A stretch of 64,000 bases of DNA, taken from NCBI GenBank assembly GCA_022826245.1, contig JAJDVG010000003.1, positions 38,489 to 102,488 on the forward strand. The letters run 5' to 3'. This DNA is from Gammaproteobacteria bacterium (lineage in GTDB: Bacteria > Pseudomonadota > Gammaproteobacteria > Steroidobacterales > Rariloculaceae). How positions within the stretch are numbered: position 1 is the first letter of the stretch; every line of letters begins with the position of its first letter. The notes beneath the pieces are model-generated. The model searched no databases. It was not told the DNA's origin and worked only from the letters and a program-made list of their open reading frames with translations. Of this stretch, positions 37,221 through 46,775 are shown one piece after another. The translations under genes were made by a program, and so were the position numbers.

Positions 37221-39965
37221 TCAGGCGCGCCGCACCGCTCGCGCGTCGGTACCGGTCGGCTCGCGGCGCCCTTCGCCCACTTCGGACTCGGCGAGAAACT
37301 CCGCCAGTGCCGCACGGACCCGGTTCACATGCTCGGTGATGGCCGCGCTCACGTTGTGGGTTTCGCCGCTCTGCAACGCGCGCGTCAGCCCCTTGTGATC
37401 GTCGAAGACTTCCCGAATCGAAGCCGGCGCCACCTCGAGCACGCGGCGCATGAGTTCCGGCAGGTCGATGGAGTTGTAGATCTCGAACAGGCAGGGGTTG
37501 CGCAGCAGGCTCAGGAACACGCGATGGAACGCGTCGTCGGCGCGGATGTAGCGGGCCACGTGCGCGCGGCTCGCGCCCCGGACCAGCGGCGTGAAGGCGC
37601 GCAGGCGCGCGCGCAGCGCATCGCGCTCGGCCTCGACCATGAGCGCCTTGCCGAGCGATTCGGTGATGCCGATCTCGAGCGCCGCGCGGGCGTCGAGGCC
37701 CTGCACGAGCGCGTCCACATCCCCGGCCAGGCTGTCCTGTTCCTTCGCGAAGGCGGCGGAAAGATCCTCGACGACTCCGCCCGGGCGCAACTCGTCGACG
37801 ATCGGGGAATCGCCGCCATCGTGGAGCAGCGCCTTGCGCGCGCTCGACGCCGACGTCTTGCCCCAGGACAGGATCGCCTGAATGGCGCCTTCAGCGTTAC
37901 CGGCCGCGATCGAATCGGTCAGGTACTCGTGAAAGTAGATGACATTCTCGGCCGCCACGGTTTCGTCCCTGAGCGCCGTACGGTAAAGCTGCCGGAGCTT
38001 GAGCGTTTCGAAGCCGGCGGAGAGATGCTCGTTCTCGGCGATCCCGATCACGGCCGCGTGATAGGCCTTGTTGGCATCGAAGAACGCTTCCTTGTCGATG
38101 AACGCCCCGTCCTCGCCGAGCAGCGCGACCATCGCGTGCAGCCGCTCGTAGAGCGTTTCGGCAGTCGACATCGACACGGACCCGCGGCTCAGGCGCAACC
38201 AGGTGGCGCCGGCCTCGAGCACGGCGCGCGCCTCCACGGCCGCGCGCAACTGCGGATAGGAGACTGTCGCGAACTCGGACTCCGCGGCCTCCATCGGCAA
38301 TGCCGCGCCCGTGGCCGTCGGCTGCAGCAGCCGCCGCATGATCTTGCCGCTCGTCGTCTTCGGCAGCTCGTCGAGAATCTCGACGAAACGCGGATACTTG
38401 TAGGCCGCGAGGCGTTCGCGGGCGAACGCCCGGATTTCATCGACGCTGAGCTCGCGACCGGGCTTGACGCTGATCACGGCCTTGATCGTTTCGCCGCGGT
38501 AGGGGTCCGGGATGCCGACCACGGCCGCCTCGCGCACGGCCGGGTGCTCGTACAGGACATCCTCGACTTCCTTCGGCCAGACCTTGAAGCCTGACGCGAC
38601 GATCATGTCCTTGGACCGGTCGACGAGGTAGAACCAGCCCTTCTCGTCCATGAAGCCGACATCGCCCGTGCGCAGGCCGTCCGGCCCGATGGCGCGCCCG
38701 GTTTCCCCGGGTTTCTGCCAGTAGCCCGGCACGATCTGGGGACCCGCGATCACGAACTCGCCGATTTCGCCGGGCTCGGCCTCGTAGCCGGCATCCGTGA
38801 TCACCTTGACCTTCGTGTCGAACACGGGCACGCCGATCGTCAGGGCTCCCGTATGCGAATCGACGGGCGGCTCGGCGTCGTGCGGCGTCATGTGCGTGGG
38901 CGAGGTCGCCTCGGTCAGGCCGTACATCGGGTGGACCCTGACGCCGGTGCGTTCGCGCCACTCGGCGAGAACGCTCGGCGGCGTCGGCGCGCCGCCCGTA
39001 TAGAGCTTGGTCAATGAGCTCACGTCGTACTTGTCGAGCGCGCCGCTGTTGAGAAGCGCGATGAACGCCGTAATGGCCGATACGCAGAAGGTCGCCCCGT
39101 GGCTCGCCGCCAGGCGCATCGCCTCGTCGGCATCGAAACGGTAGAAGAGTATGAGCGGCGCGCCGGTCAGCATCGCGAGCGTGACGTGACCGATCAGCCC
39201 CGTCACGTGGAAGAGCGGCGCCAGACCGAGAATCCGGTCTTCGACGGACAGGCCGATCCAGCGCTCGTACACCGTCGTCGCAAAGACGACGTTGCGGTGC
39301 AGGTTCATCGCGCCCTTGGGATCGCCCGTGGTCCCCGAGGTATAGACCATGAATGCGACGTCCTCGCCGCTGATCGCGACCGGTTCGGGCGCTTCGCCGC
39401 GATGCCGCTCGATGAGTTCGAGCATGTCGGGCGCTCTCACGCTGCGCTGCCGCGTGATGCCGGCGAGCATCTTCGGCAAGGGCTGATCGTCCGGCAGGAA
39501 ATCGAGCGCCGAGGTCGTCACCGCAAGTTCGACCGCCGTCTGCGGCAACGCCGCCTGGGCGACGTCGGCGTAGAGGTCCTCCTGACAGATCAGCACGCGG
39601 CTGCCGGACCCGGCGAGCACCTTGGCAAGTTCCGCTTCGCGCAGCATGGGGTTGCAGGGCACGATGACGGCGCCGCACTTCCACGCGGCGAGCACGGCGA
39701 TCAGCACCTGCGGCACGTTCTGCAGGTACATCGCAATGCGGTCTCCGGGCTCCACCCGGCCCGCCTGCAGTGCGACGGCGAGCGCGTCGGACATCGCGTC
39801 GATCTCGCCGGCGGAAATCGCCGCATCGAAATACAAGGCGAGCGGCGCATCGGGGTCGCGCGCTGCGGTCGCGCGGAACATCGCGAGCGCCGTCGAAGTC
39901 TCGGGCTCGATCGTTGCGGGTTTCGACCCGTAAAGCCCAAGCCACGGTTGTACAGGCGTGTCCAT
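37221..39965 (-). CDS. Acyl-CoA ligase fused to two FCD ligand-binding domains
   Basis: A 914-residue protein from ATG 39965. Residues 1-555 are a complete fatty/aryl acyl-CoA synthetase: YTSGTTGDPKG (208-218), YGLTEATSP, the TGD motif in LRTGDVGFMD and the catalytic Lys in KTTSGKIMRR (541). Two regions follow (about 571-712 and 746-894) resembling the all-helical FCD domain normally found C-terminal in GntR/FadR regulators. The second keeps the D-x3-H (RADDAFHRV) and two further His of the metal/ligand site; the first is degenerate. No winged-helix domain is present. The pairing suggests an enzyme regulated by a small acid or acyl-CoA. It lies beside the PHA genes. Confidence 0.75.
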   Translation of the reverse strand: MDTPVQPWLGLYGSKPATIEPETSTALAMFRATAARDPDAPLALYFDAAISAGEIDAMSDALAVALQAGRVEPGDRIAMYLQNVPQVLIAVLAAWKCGAVIVPCNPMLREAELAKVLAGSGSRVLICQEDLYADVAQAALPQTAVELAVTTSALDFLPDDQPLPKMLAGITRQRSVRAPDMLELIERHRGEAPEPVAISGEDVAFMVYTSGTTGDPKGAMNLHRNVVFATTVYERWIGLSVEDRILGLAPLFHVTGLIGHVTLAMLTGAPLILFYRFDADEAMRLAASHGATFCVSAITAFIALLNSGALDKYDVSSLTKLYTGGAPTPPSVLAEWRERTGVRVHPMYGLTEATSPTHMTPHDAEPPVDSHTGALTIGVPVFDTKVKVITDAGYEAEPGEIGEFVIAGPQIVPGYWQKPGETGRAIGPDGLRTGDVGFMDEKGWFYLVDRSKDMIVASGFKVWPKEVEDVLYEHPAVREAAVVGIPDPYRGETIKAVISVKPGRELSVDEIRAFARERLAAYKYPRFVEILDELPKTTSGKIMRRLLQPTATGAALPMEAAESEFATVSYPQLRAAVEARAVLEAGATWLRLSRGSVSMSTAETLYERLHAMVALLGEDGAFIDKEAFFDANKAYHAAVIGIAENEHLSAGFETLKLRQLYRTALRDETVAAENVIYFHEYLTDSIAAGNAEGAIQAILSWGKTSASSARKALLHDGGDSPIVDELRPGGVVEDLSAAFAKEQDSLAGDVDALVQGLDARAALEIGITESLGKALMVEAERDALRARLRAFTPLVRGASRAHVARYIRADDAFHRVFLSLLRNPCLFEIYNSIDLPELMRRVLEVAPASIREVFDDHKGLTRALQSGETHNVSAAITEHVNRVRAALAEFLAESEVGEGRREPTGTDARAVRRA

Positions 39966-40197
39966 CAGCGTCGGGTCGCTCGTGTTCGGAAAATCCTGAG
40001 GTGTCGCCGGAGGTGCGCGACCGAGGCGCCGTTGCGGTTGGCGACAGGAACTACGGCTCGTCCTGCCGGCCTTCATGGCCTCGCCCGGATCCTCCATGAC
40101 CCGGCGATCGCGCCACCCGTCAACGCGGGCGCGATCATGCCCAGCGGCAACTGCCCTGTCAACGCAATTTCGTGAAGGTCACGAAAACTTCATGGAA

Positions 40198-40551
40198 TCA
40201 GACGTCCTCGCCGAGCAGCGACCGGTAGACCCGGATCAGCGTCTCCTTCTGGGCAGGCGCCAGGCGTTCGTCGAGCCGGATCGCCAGTTCGACGGACGTA
40301 GCCTCGGTCGCATCGTCCTCGTCGAAGAAACCGAGCATCGTGTAGAGCTGTTCGGGCTTCATGCCGAAGGCCTGCGCCAGCGCCTTGACGACCTGGGGGG
40401 ACGGCCGGTAGTGGCCGCGCTCGAGCTGACTCAGGTAGGAATCCGAAACGCCGGTCATTTTCGCCAGATGGCGCTGCGACACCTGTGCGAGCTTGCGCTG
40501 CGCGCGAACGAATTCGCCGAAGGCGACGAGCATGGCGTCATTGTCCTGCAT
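40198..40551 (-). CDS. XRE-family transcriptional regulator
   Basis: A 117-residue protein with a canonical Cro/CI helix-turn-helix (about 10-65): AFGEFVRAQRKLAQVSQRHLAKMTGVSDSYLSQLERG, broken by its turn after LAKMT, then PSPQVVKALAQAFGM. The C-terminal 45 residues are acidic and helical (about 70-115). ATG 40551 was chosen; the longer frame adds 65 arginine-rich residues overlapping the neighbouring gene. It lies on the same strand between a secreted protein and the FCD-fused ligase, about 3 kb upstream of the phasin, so a role in regulating these lipid genes is plausible but unproven. Confidence 0.8.
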   Translation of the reverse strand: MQDNDAMLVAFGEFVRAQRKLAQVSQRHLAKMTGVSDSYLSQLERGHYRPSPQVVKALAQAFGMKPEQLYTMLGFFDEDDATEATSVELAIRLDERLAPAQKETLIRVYRSLLGEDV

Positions 40552-40606
40552 GCGGCAATTGTAGCCGCGCTCGCCGGGCGGCCGCCACGAACGGGTTCGT
40601 CCCCGG

Positions 40607-41533
40607 CTACAGCAGGCGCTCGAGTTCCTCGAGCTGCCTGAGCAGGATGCCGGCCTGGGTATGGACCTCCGTCGCGAAGATGTGCTTCGGCGCCGGCAGC
40701 TCCGGCCGCATGAGCGGCGCGTTGCGCAGGCTCGCCAGCGCCGCAAGGTCCGCCGTGAGCAGCCGCGCCACGTCGACGATATGACCGGGCGTGATGTCGT
40801 CGGGAATGTTGCGGCGCGAGTTCAGTCCCGCGACCGGCAGGTCGACCTTCGCGGCGACGCGGATCATGACGTCGATGCACTCCGTGAGACGGCGGTAGAC
40901 ATCGGCCGGACGCCGGTAGCCGTCGAACGGCGGCGCGTCGGGTACCGCAACGGCGCCGGGAAAGGTGGCGAGCAGCGAACCCGCATAGGTGATCGCCGTC
41001 GCGATTTCGTCATAGACGTCGGAGTCGCCGATCGGCACGCCGAGCATGAGGTTGAGCTGGCGGTTGATGTCGATGACGACGAGAAAGACGCCCGTCGGCG
41101 ACAGCGGCGCGCCGCGCGGCGCGATGTCGACCTGCTCAGTGATGCCGATGGCGTCGGCGACATGCCGGATCTGTTCGAGCGCGTCTTCGAGCAGGGCATG
41201 CACGTCGGCGGCCTGAATCTCGCCCGAGGGCACGAGCCCCGGCGGCCTGGGCGAGGCGCCGGCCAGTTCCCGGGCAAGCTGGTTCACCTTGCGCAGCAGC
41301 AACTGGGTCTGGAAGTAGAGTTCATTCTGGGTAATCGCCGACACGGGCAGGCGCGGACTGTCGTCGTAGGGGCGGCCCATGCGTTCGCGCACCAGTTCCA
41401 GTTCGTCGGCCAACTGGTTGGCCAGCGCATAGACGGTCGCGTTGTCGATCTCCTGCGGCTGCGCCGCCGCAAACGGCATCTGCGCCATCGCGGTGAGGGC
41501 GATGAGTATCGTCAGGGTATTGCGGGTCCACAT
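40607..41533 (-). CDS. Periplasmic protein of unknown function
   Basis: A 308-residue protein with a signal peptide ending MPFAAAQ (about residue 25) behind a GGGAGA ribosome site. The rest is helical and rich in Leu, Ala, Arg and Asp, with no motif I recognise. Repeated helix pairs (e.g. VYALANQLADELELVRERMG, later TECIDVMIRVAAKV) suggest an all-alpha fold. It is 44 bp downstream of the DUF5916 gene and 55 bp upstream of the XRE regulator gene, so these form one likely operon. Confidence 0.55.
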   Translation of the reverse strand: MWTRNTLTILIALTAMAQMPFAAAQPQEIDNATVYALANQLADELELVRERMGRPYDDSPRLPVSAITQNELYFQTQLLLRKVNQLARELAGASPRPPGLVPSGEIQAADVHALLEDALEQIRHVADAIGITEQVDIAPRGAPLSPTGVFLVVIDINRQLNLMLGVPIGDSDVYDEIATAITYAGSLLATFPGAVAVPDAPPFDGYRRPADVYRRLTECIDVMIRVAAKVDLPVAGLNSRRNIPDDITPGHIVDVARLLTADLAALASLRNAPLMRPELPAPKHIFATEVHTQAGILLRQLEELERLL

Positions 41534-41577
41534 ATCGGTTCTCCCATGCTTTTCCTGCTCGCGTACCGTGACATTCG

Positions 41578-43767
41578 CTAGAAACGGAAAGTGTAGCTGT
41601 ACTTCACGGTCACTTCCGAAAAGGTCGATACGAAACTGTTGTCGCGGTCGGGGTCCGCGAGGCTGTGGTTCAGGACCAGGAAGGCCTCGCGCCCCGCGCG
41701 CGGAATCCAGTGCAGGCGACTGTTGACGCCGATCGTCTCGGACACGTTGTCGTACTGGATCTGGTTGATCCAGGAGAGCGTCGCGGAGAACACCGCCTCC
41801 AGCGTGACCCGCGCGACGCGCGTCGCGAAGCTGCCGCCCGGCAGGTCGATCTCATTGTACTGGTAGCTCAGGTTCGTCCGGAAATGCCGGCTTGGCCGCC
41901 AGTTCATGAAGGTGCCGACACTGGAACGGTCGCCGTTGTAGAACTCGCCGCCGTTCAGGAACACGCCGCCGCCCATCGCGCGCTGGTTGCCAGCGCGGAA
42001 CGACAGGTTGTAGTTGTCGAAGGTATATAGCCCGGGCTCGATGACGATGCCGCGCGAGATCCGAAACGGCCGCCTGAGACCTTCCCGGTCGCGCGAATAG
42101 CTCAAGCCGAAGGAATCCTGCGAGTTGAGGTTGATGTCGACGACCTGCAGATTGAGCCCTTCGCTCTGGATTTCCCCGCTGTCGAGCCAGTCGATACGGT
42201 TGTAGTTGAAGCCGGAATAGAAAGTCCGGATGAAACCGCCCTGCGGCCGCCAGGTGTGGCCGACATCGAAGCGGATCTGGTCGATGCCGGTGCGGCGCAC
42301 GAAGCCGAGGGCCGGGTTGTAGTTCTCCTCGATGCGCGTCATGCCGAAGCCGCCGCGCAATCCCGAGTTGCTCGGCACGCGCATGTTGAAGCCGAGTGCG
42401 CTGTCGTCGCCGTCGAGCCCGGGGGTACTCGATTGCTGCAGCCAGGCGACGCCCTCGAGTCCCCGACCGCCGGCGAAGCGGCTGTTGAGGTAGCGGAAAT
42501 CGACGCCGCCGACGCTGTTGTCTTCGTTCGAACCCGGATTGCCGTGGGTCACGATCATGCCGACGCTCGACTGCTCGAGCACGTTCGCGGCGACCCGGCC
42601 CACGAACGCCGTCGTCGCATCGATGTCTCCGTGGGCTTCCTGGCGGACGGCGAGCGCGCCGACGTCGAAACGCCCGACGCGGCCGGACAGCTTGCCGCCG
42701 AAATCGAGCGGCACCTCCTGGCCCCTCGCGCTGATGCCGAGCCGCCGCGAGAAGAACGGCCGGCCGTCCTGATCGAGCTGGCCGAAGCGGAAGATGTCGA
42801 CGTCCTGAAGGAAGAAATCGCGCTGCTCGGGAAAGAACAGGCTGAAGCGGGTCAGATTGACCTGCCGGTTGTCGACGTCCACCGCGGAGAAATCCGTATT
42901 CAGCGTCAGCGACGCGTTGAGTTGCGGCGTGACCTTGTAGAAGACATCGATCGAGGGTTCGACTTCGCTGATCGCCGCATTGCCGCCGATGGGGCGCCGC
43001 TCGCGCGCGCTCGCCGTCGGCACGATGTCCAGCCCCCTGCCCTGTTCGATCTGCGAAATGCCGCGAACATCGCCCATCGCGCTGAGATCGGTGGACCGGT
43101 TGCGCGAGAGCCAGGCGATGCTCTCGTTCCTGCGCTCGATGTTGCGCGTGAAGTTCATGCGCCAGTTCGGAGCGGACGGGTCGAAGGAGATGGTCTTGAA
43201 CGGAATCTCGATCTCGACGACCCAGCCCTGCTCGTCGATGCTCGCGGCCGCCTGCCAGATGCCGTCCCAGTCGAACTGCCGGTCGGTCGGCCCCTCGTAG
43301 ATGCCGTCGTAACGCACGCCGTTGGCGTTGACTCCGAAGGCGTAGCCGCCGCGGCGCGTGTTGAACGGATCGATATGCACGAAGAAGCGGTCATCGGAGC
43401 CGATCGGCTGGTTCTGGCGCAGGATGCGGGCATTGATCCGCTCGGGCTCGCTGTCGTAGAGCCGGGCGCCGATGTAAAGCGCATCGCGGCCGTAGAGCAC
43501 GCGAATCTCCGTGCGCTCGGTCGGCGCCGCGTATTCGATCGGATTGACCTGGTGCAGGTCGTCGATGACCGGCGCGCGCAGCCAGATCTCCTCGTTCATG
43601 ACGCCGTCGATCACGGGCGGCTCGGCCGTGCGCTGGATGCGCACGGACTTCGTGATCTCGACGAGCGGCCGCTCCGGCTGTGCCCGCGCGGCAAACGGCA
43701 ACGCCGCTGCCAGCACGGCGCCGGACAGCAACAGGACGACCAACGGGAGCGTCGGGAGATGCGTCAT
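41578..43767 (-). CDS. DUF5916 protein with N-terminal carbohydrate-binding-like domain
   Basis: A 729-residue secreted protein from ATG 43767 with a signal peptide ending FAARAQ. Residues about 35-235 form a CBM9-like sandwich: AEPPVIDGVMNEEIW, ALYIGARLYDSEP, DDRFFVHIDPFNTRRGGYAFGVN with its segments. The remainder is the DUF5916 region: a long series of amphipathic strands ending in the aromatic VKYSYTFRF, as in outer-membrane beta-barrels. Function is unknown. A TATAAT lies at 43837-43842, about 70 bp upstream. The longer frame to 44061 crosses the promoter region and is rejected. Confidence 0.8.
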   Translation of the reverse strand: MTHLPTLPLVVLLLSGAVLAAALPFAARAQPERPLVEITKSVRIQRTAEPPVIDGVMNEEIWLRAPVIDDLHQVNPIEYAAPTERTEIRVLYGRDALYIGARLYDSEPERINARILRQNQPIGSDDRFFVHIDPFNTRRGGYAFGVNANGVRYDGIYEGPTDRQFDWDGIWQAAASIDEQGWVVEIEIPFKTISFDPSAPNWRMNFTRNIERRNESIAWLSRNRSTDLSAMGDVRGISQIEQGRGLDIVPTASARERRPIGGNAAISEVEPSIDVFYKVTPQLNASLTLNTDFSAVDVDNRQVNLTRFSLFFPEQRDFFLQDVDIFRFGQLDQDGRPFFSRRLGISARGQEVPLDFGGKLSGRVGRFDVGALAVRQEAHGDIDATTAFVGRVAANVLEQSSVGMIVTHGNPGSNEDNSVGGVDFRYLNSRFAGGRGLEGVAWLQQSSTPGLDGDDSALGFNMRVPSNSGLRGGFGMTRIEENYNPALGFVRRTGIDQIRFDVGHTWRPQGGFIRTFYSGFNYNRIDWLDSGEIQSEGLNLQVVDINLNSQDSFGLSYSRDREGLRRPFRISRGIVIEPGLYTFDNYNLSFRAGNQRAMGGGVFLNGGEFYNGDRSSVGTFMNWRPSRHFRTNLSYQYNEIDLPGGSFATRVARVTLEAVFSATLSWINQIQYDNVSETIGVNSRLHWIPRAGREAFLVLNHSLADPDRDNSFVSTFSEVTVKYSYTFRF

Positions 43768-43836
43768 ATCGAAAAATGGTTGTCGAGCGACGGGCCGGTA
43801 ATCGGCCGCGCCCTGCTCCCCCGATGCAGACCGGCG

Positions 43837-43842
43837 ATTATA
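43837..43842 (-). promoter_or_regulatory. Candidate -10 element (TATAAT) for the DUF5916 operon
   Basis: A perfect minus-strand TATAAT lies 69 bp before the DUF5916 ATG in the divergent 281-bp spacer. No convincing -35 is visible. Confidence 0.4.
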
Positions 43843-43944
43843 AACGAATGCCGTCCTCGATCGGGGCTGTCGCGGCCACGGCGCGGCGAATTTTTTCGTC
43901 TGACCGCCCCTGGCGGCGACGGTCGGTCGCGGATTCGATTCGGG

Positions 43945-43950
43945 TACAAT
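43945..43950 (+). promoter_or_regulatory. Candidate -10 element (TACAAT) for the aldo/keto reductase gene
   Basis: TACAAT preceded by a G-rich extended region (CGGG) lies 98 bp before the reductase ATG in the divergent spacer. No -35 hexamer at 17 bp is convincing. Confidence 0.35.
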
Positions 43951-44048
43951 CCGCAGCCTCACCGTTCGTGGACAGCCGGGACGTTCAATCGTTCCGGGAC
44001 AGCCGCGGAAACGCGTTTTCGACGGATATATCAACGAGGGGAAAGACC

Positions 44049-44969
44049 ATGCCGATGACACGACGCGACGCGCTCAGGGCCGGAGTGGGCGCCGCAGTCA
44101 GCCTTGGAACGCCGCAATTGCTCGCCCAATCCGATCAGGCGGTCCTCAAGCCCATCCCGTCGAGCGGCGAGACGATCACGCCGATCGGCATCGGCACGAA
44201 CCGCTACGGCGTCGGCGAGTCCGAGGACGAGCGCGCGCCGCTGCGCGATACGATGGCGAGGTTCATCGAACTCGGCGGCCAGGTCATGGATACCGCGGCG
44301 GCCTACGGCACGTCGGAAGCCGTGATCGGCGATCTCGCGATGGAGCTCGGCATCACCAGCGAACTCTTCCTCGCCACGAAAACGGATATCCGCGGCCAGA
44401 TCCGGGGCGTGGAAGGCTTTCGCAATTCCTTCGAGCGGCTCAGGGCCGAGCAGATCGACCTCATGATGGTGCACCAGCTCGTCAACGCCGACACCGAAAT
44501 CCCGATCATGCGCGAATGGAAGGCCGCGAACCGCTTCCGCTACATCGGCGCGTCCGTGTCGTCGCGCGACCAGCACGGGGAGATGGAGCAGTTCATGCTC
44601 GACAACGACGTCGACTTCGTGCAGTTCAACTACTCGCTGGGCGACCGCGATGTGGCCGAGCGCCTGCTGCCGACCGCGGCCGACCGCGGCATCGCCGTGA
44701 TGATCAACCTGCCGTTCCGCGGCGCCCGACGGTCGCTCTTCAACGTCGTCGAAGGCCAGGCGCTGCCCGAGTGGGCGGCCGAGTTCGACTGCACGAGCTG
44801 GGCGCAGTTCTTCCTCAAGTACATCATCTCGCACCCCGCCGTGACCGTCGCAATCCCGGGAACGCGGCAGGTGCGCCATGTCGAGGACAACATCGGCGCC
44901 GCGCGCGGCCGCCTGCCGGATGCTGCCGAGCGGCGCCGTCAGGAGGAGCTGTTCGACAGCCTGGCTTGA
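44049..44969 (+). CDS. Tat-exported aldo/keto reductase
   Basis: A 306-residue protein with a twin-arginine-like leader (MTRRDALRAGVGAAVSLG) and an aldo/keto reductase barrel. The catalytic tetrad is visible as Asp and Tyr in MDTAAAYGTSE, Lys in FLATKTD and His in MMVHQLVN. The NADPH-binding end is seen in VAIPGTRQVRHVEDN. It probably reduces or oxidises a carbonyl/alcohol pair; the physiological substrate is unknown. An AGGGGAAAG site precedes ATG 44049. The longer frame to 43680 crosses the promoter spacer and is rejected. It is followed by an intradiol dioxygenase, 158 bp on. Confidence 0.85.
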   Translation: MPMTRRDALRAGVGAAVSLGTPQLLAQSDQAVLKPIPSSGETITPIGIGTNRYGVGESEDERAPLRDTMARFIELGGQVMDTAAAYGTSEAVIGDLAMELGITSELFLATKTDIRGQIRGVEGFRNSFERLRAEQIDLMMVHQLVNADTEIPIMREWKAANRFRYIGASVSSRDQHGEMEQFMLDNDVDFVQFNYSLGDRDVAERLLPTAADRGIAVMINLPFRGARRSLFNVVEGQALPEWAAEFDCTSWAQFFLKYIISHPAVTVAIPGTRQVRHVEDNIGAARGRLPDAAERRRQEELFDSLA

Positions 44970-45127
44970 AACGGCGCCGCGCACTCACCCGATCGTCGAG
45001 AGGACCGATTTTCGCGGCAAGCGGCGTCCGCCGCCGCGTTCGCTTTCGCTTGCCCGCAGCCCGCCGCGGGAGTAGGCTGAACCCGACGCACGAAGCAATA
45101 CACGACACAAGACATGGGGGAACGATC

Positions 45128-45829
45128 ATGTTGACGAAACGCAGGTTCCTGCACGGCATGACCATCGGCGCTGCGGCATTCACGGTCCCCGGCGCATTCG
45201 CGGCCACACTGACGGAAACGCCAACCACGGGCGACGGCCCGTTCTACCCGGACAGGATGCCGCTCGATACCGACAACGATCTCCTGATCATCAACGACAA
45301 TGTCACGCCCGCGATCGGCGAGATTACGCATCTGACCGGAAAACTGCTCGGGCCGACCGGCAGCCCCGTGCGCAACGCGTTCATCGAGATCTGGCAGTCC
45401 GACATGCACGGCTCGTACATCCACACCGAGGGCCGGTATCAGGACAGGCTCGACAGCAATTTCCAGGGCTACGGGCGGTTTCTGACCGATTCCGAGGGGC
45501 GCTACTACTTCCGCACGATCAAGCCGACCTCATACACGCTCGGCGGCACGTTCCGCGCGGCGCACATTCACGTGGCGGTCAGCAAGGCGGGACGCCGCAT
45601 CATGGCGACGCAGGCGCTCGTCAAGGGCCTCGAGGACAACGCGCGCGACCGCATCCTCAGGCGCATCGGCGACGCGGAGGCGATCGACGCGCTCATGGTC
45701 GAGTACCTGCCGCTGCCGGGCTCGACGATCGGCGAACTCAGCGCCAACTTCGACATCGTGCTCGGCCGCACGCCCGAGGAGCGCGAGGACGGCACGATCG
45801 GCGGCATCGGCGAGCCGCCGCGCGGCTAG
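45128..45829 (+). CDS. Secreted intradiol ring-cleavage dioxygenase-like protein
   Basis: A 233-residue protein with a Tat-like signal (TKRRFLHGMTIGAAAF). The intradiol dioxygenase fold is shown by GDGPFYPDRMP, LTGKLLGPTGSPVRNAFIEIWQ (split by its turn), GRYYFRTIKPTSY and RAAHIHVAV. These contain the Tyr/Tyr and His/His ligands of the Fe(III) site. Catechol-type substrates are cleaved between the hydroxyls in this family. Extracytoplasmic members exist and usually have unknown substrates. GGGGGAACG lies before ATG 45128. It is collinear with the aldo/keto reductase and VOC genes. Confidence 0.85.
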   Translation: MLTKRRFLHGMTIGAAAFTVPGAFAATLTETPTTGDGPFYPDRMPLDTDNDLLIINDNVTPAIGEITHLTGKLLGPTGSPVRNAFIEIWQSDMHGSYIHTEGRYQDRLDSNFQGYGRFLTDSEGRYYFRTIKPTSYTLGGTFRAAHIHVAVSKAGRRIMATQALVKGLEDNARDRILRRIGDAEAIDALMVEYLPLPGSTIGELSANFDIVLGRTPEEREDGTIGGIGEPPRG

Positions 45830-45834
45830 CAAGC

Positions 45835-45935
45835 CCGGCCGCGGGAATACACGGCTGCAAATCGGCTCCGGGCGGAAAACCGCCTGACCGCAGACGGCCG
45901 GTTCGCGACTTCCCGCGGTGCAGGCTCCCGGCTGC
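45835..45935. repeat. Diverged full copy of the dispersed inverted-repeat element, opposite orientation
   Basis: Block 45910-45928 matches the 19-bp arm at 33199-33217 at 17 positions, and the flanking TCGCGACTT is shared. Block 45843-45865 is the reverse complement of the TTTGCAGCCGTG...ATTCC block of that element. The spacer is longer (about 45 bp) than in the copy at 33151. Confidence 0.7.
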
Positions 45936-45979
45936 AACCGTTGCGCAGCCCGGCGCCAGACGAGGCGAAGGAGACTGGC

Positions 45980-46768
45980 ATGAGTAAATTCTTCCGGCTG
46001 CTGGCCGGTTCTGTCCCCCTGCTCGCGTTGCCGGGCCTGGTGCTCGCGCAGAGCACATTCACCCACGTTCACATCCGCGTGCCCGACGTCGAGGCCGCGG
46101 CCAACTGGTACGGCGAACTCCTCGGCGGCGAGGTCAGGCCGGGCGGGCCCGGGTTCTTCGTCGTGCAGTCGAACGGCTTCGTCGGCACGATGCCGAACGA
46201 AGGCAACGCCGGACGGAGCCAGGAAACGGCGATCGACCACTTCGGTTTCGGCTTCGACGACCTCGAAGCCGCGGTCGAACGGGCGCGGCAGCTCGGCGCG
46301 CGCATCGACGAGGAACCGCGCCCCGGCATTACGGCGCCCATGATCGCCTTCATCGAGGACCCCTGGGGCGCGCGAATCGAACTCATGCAGGACGCCGAGC
46401 ATCCCCGCATCAACCACGTGCACCTGTTCGTCGAGGACAAGGACGGCGTCCGCGACTGGTTCCTGGACATCTTCGGCGGCGAGTTCGTACCCGAACAGGG
46501 CGGCGACAACTTCCACTGCATCCTTTACGGGAACCTGTGGGTGCAGATCTCCGAAGTCGCCGCCGGGGAACGGGCGCCAAGCCGCGGCCGCTCGCTCGAT
46601 CACATCGGTTTTCGCGTGTCCGAAGCGTTGACCGACTTCGCCGCGCGAATCGAGGCGACCGGTTACCCGCCCTACCTCATCCGCCCGAATCCCCCGGGTT
46701 CGGACCTGCTGTTCTTCGAGGGGCCGGGCGGCGTCCACTTCGAGATCGTGGAGCGGATGCCCGAGTAG
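45980..46768 (+). CDS. Secreted VOC-superfamily (glyoxalase/dioxygenase fold) protein
   Basis: A 262-residue protein with a signal peptide ending GLVLAQ, then two VOC modules. Module 1 (about 27-145) has THVHIRVPDVEAAANWYGELLGG split at its strand turn, and FIEDPWGARIELM. Module 2 (about 150-260) has NHVHLFVEDKDGVRDWF and FFEGPGGVHFEIVE. His and Glu residues at the usual metal-binding strand positions are present (HVHIRV, RIEL, HVHLFV, FEIV), so a metal-dependent isomerase, lyase or dioxygenase is possible. It ends 7 bp from the convergent DUF6152-associated gene. The pathway is unknown. Confidence 0.8.
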   Translation: MSKFFRLLAGSVPLLALPGLVLAQSTFTHVHIRVPDVEAAANWYGELLGGEVRPGGPGFFVVQSNGFVGTMPNEGNAGRSQETAIDHFGFGFDDLEAAVERARQLGARIDEEPRPGITAPMIAFIEDPWGARIELMQDAEHPRINHVHLFVEDKDGVRDWFLDIFGGEFVPEQGGDNFHCILYGNLWVQISEVAAGERAPSRGRSLDHIGFRVSEALTDFAARIEATGYPPYLIRPNPPGSDLLFFEGPGGVHFEIVERMPE

Positions 46769-46775
46769 TACGCCG

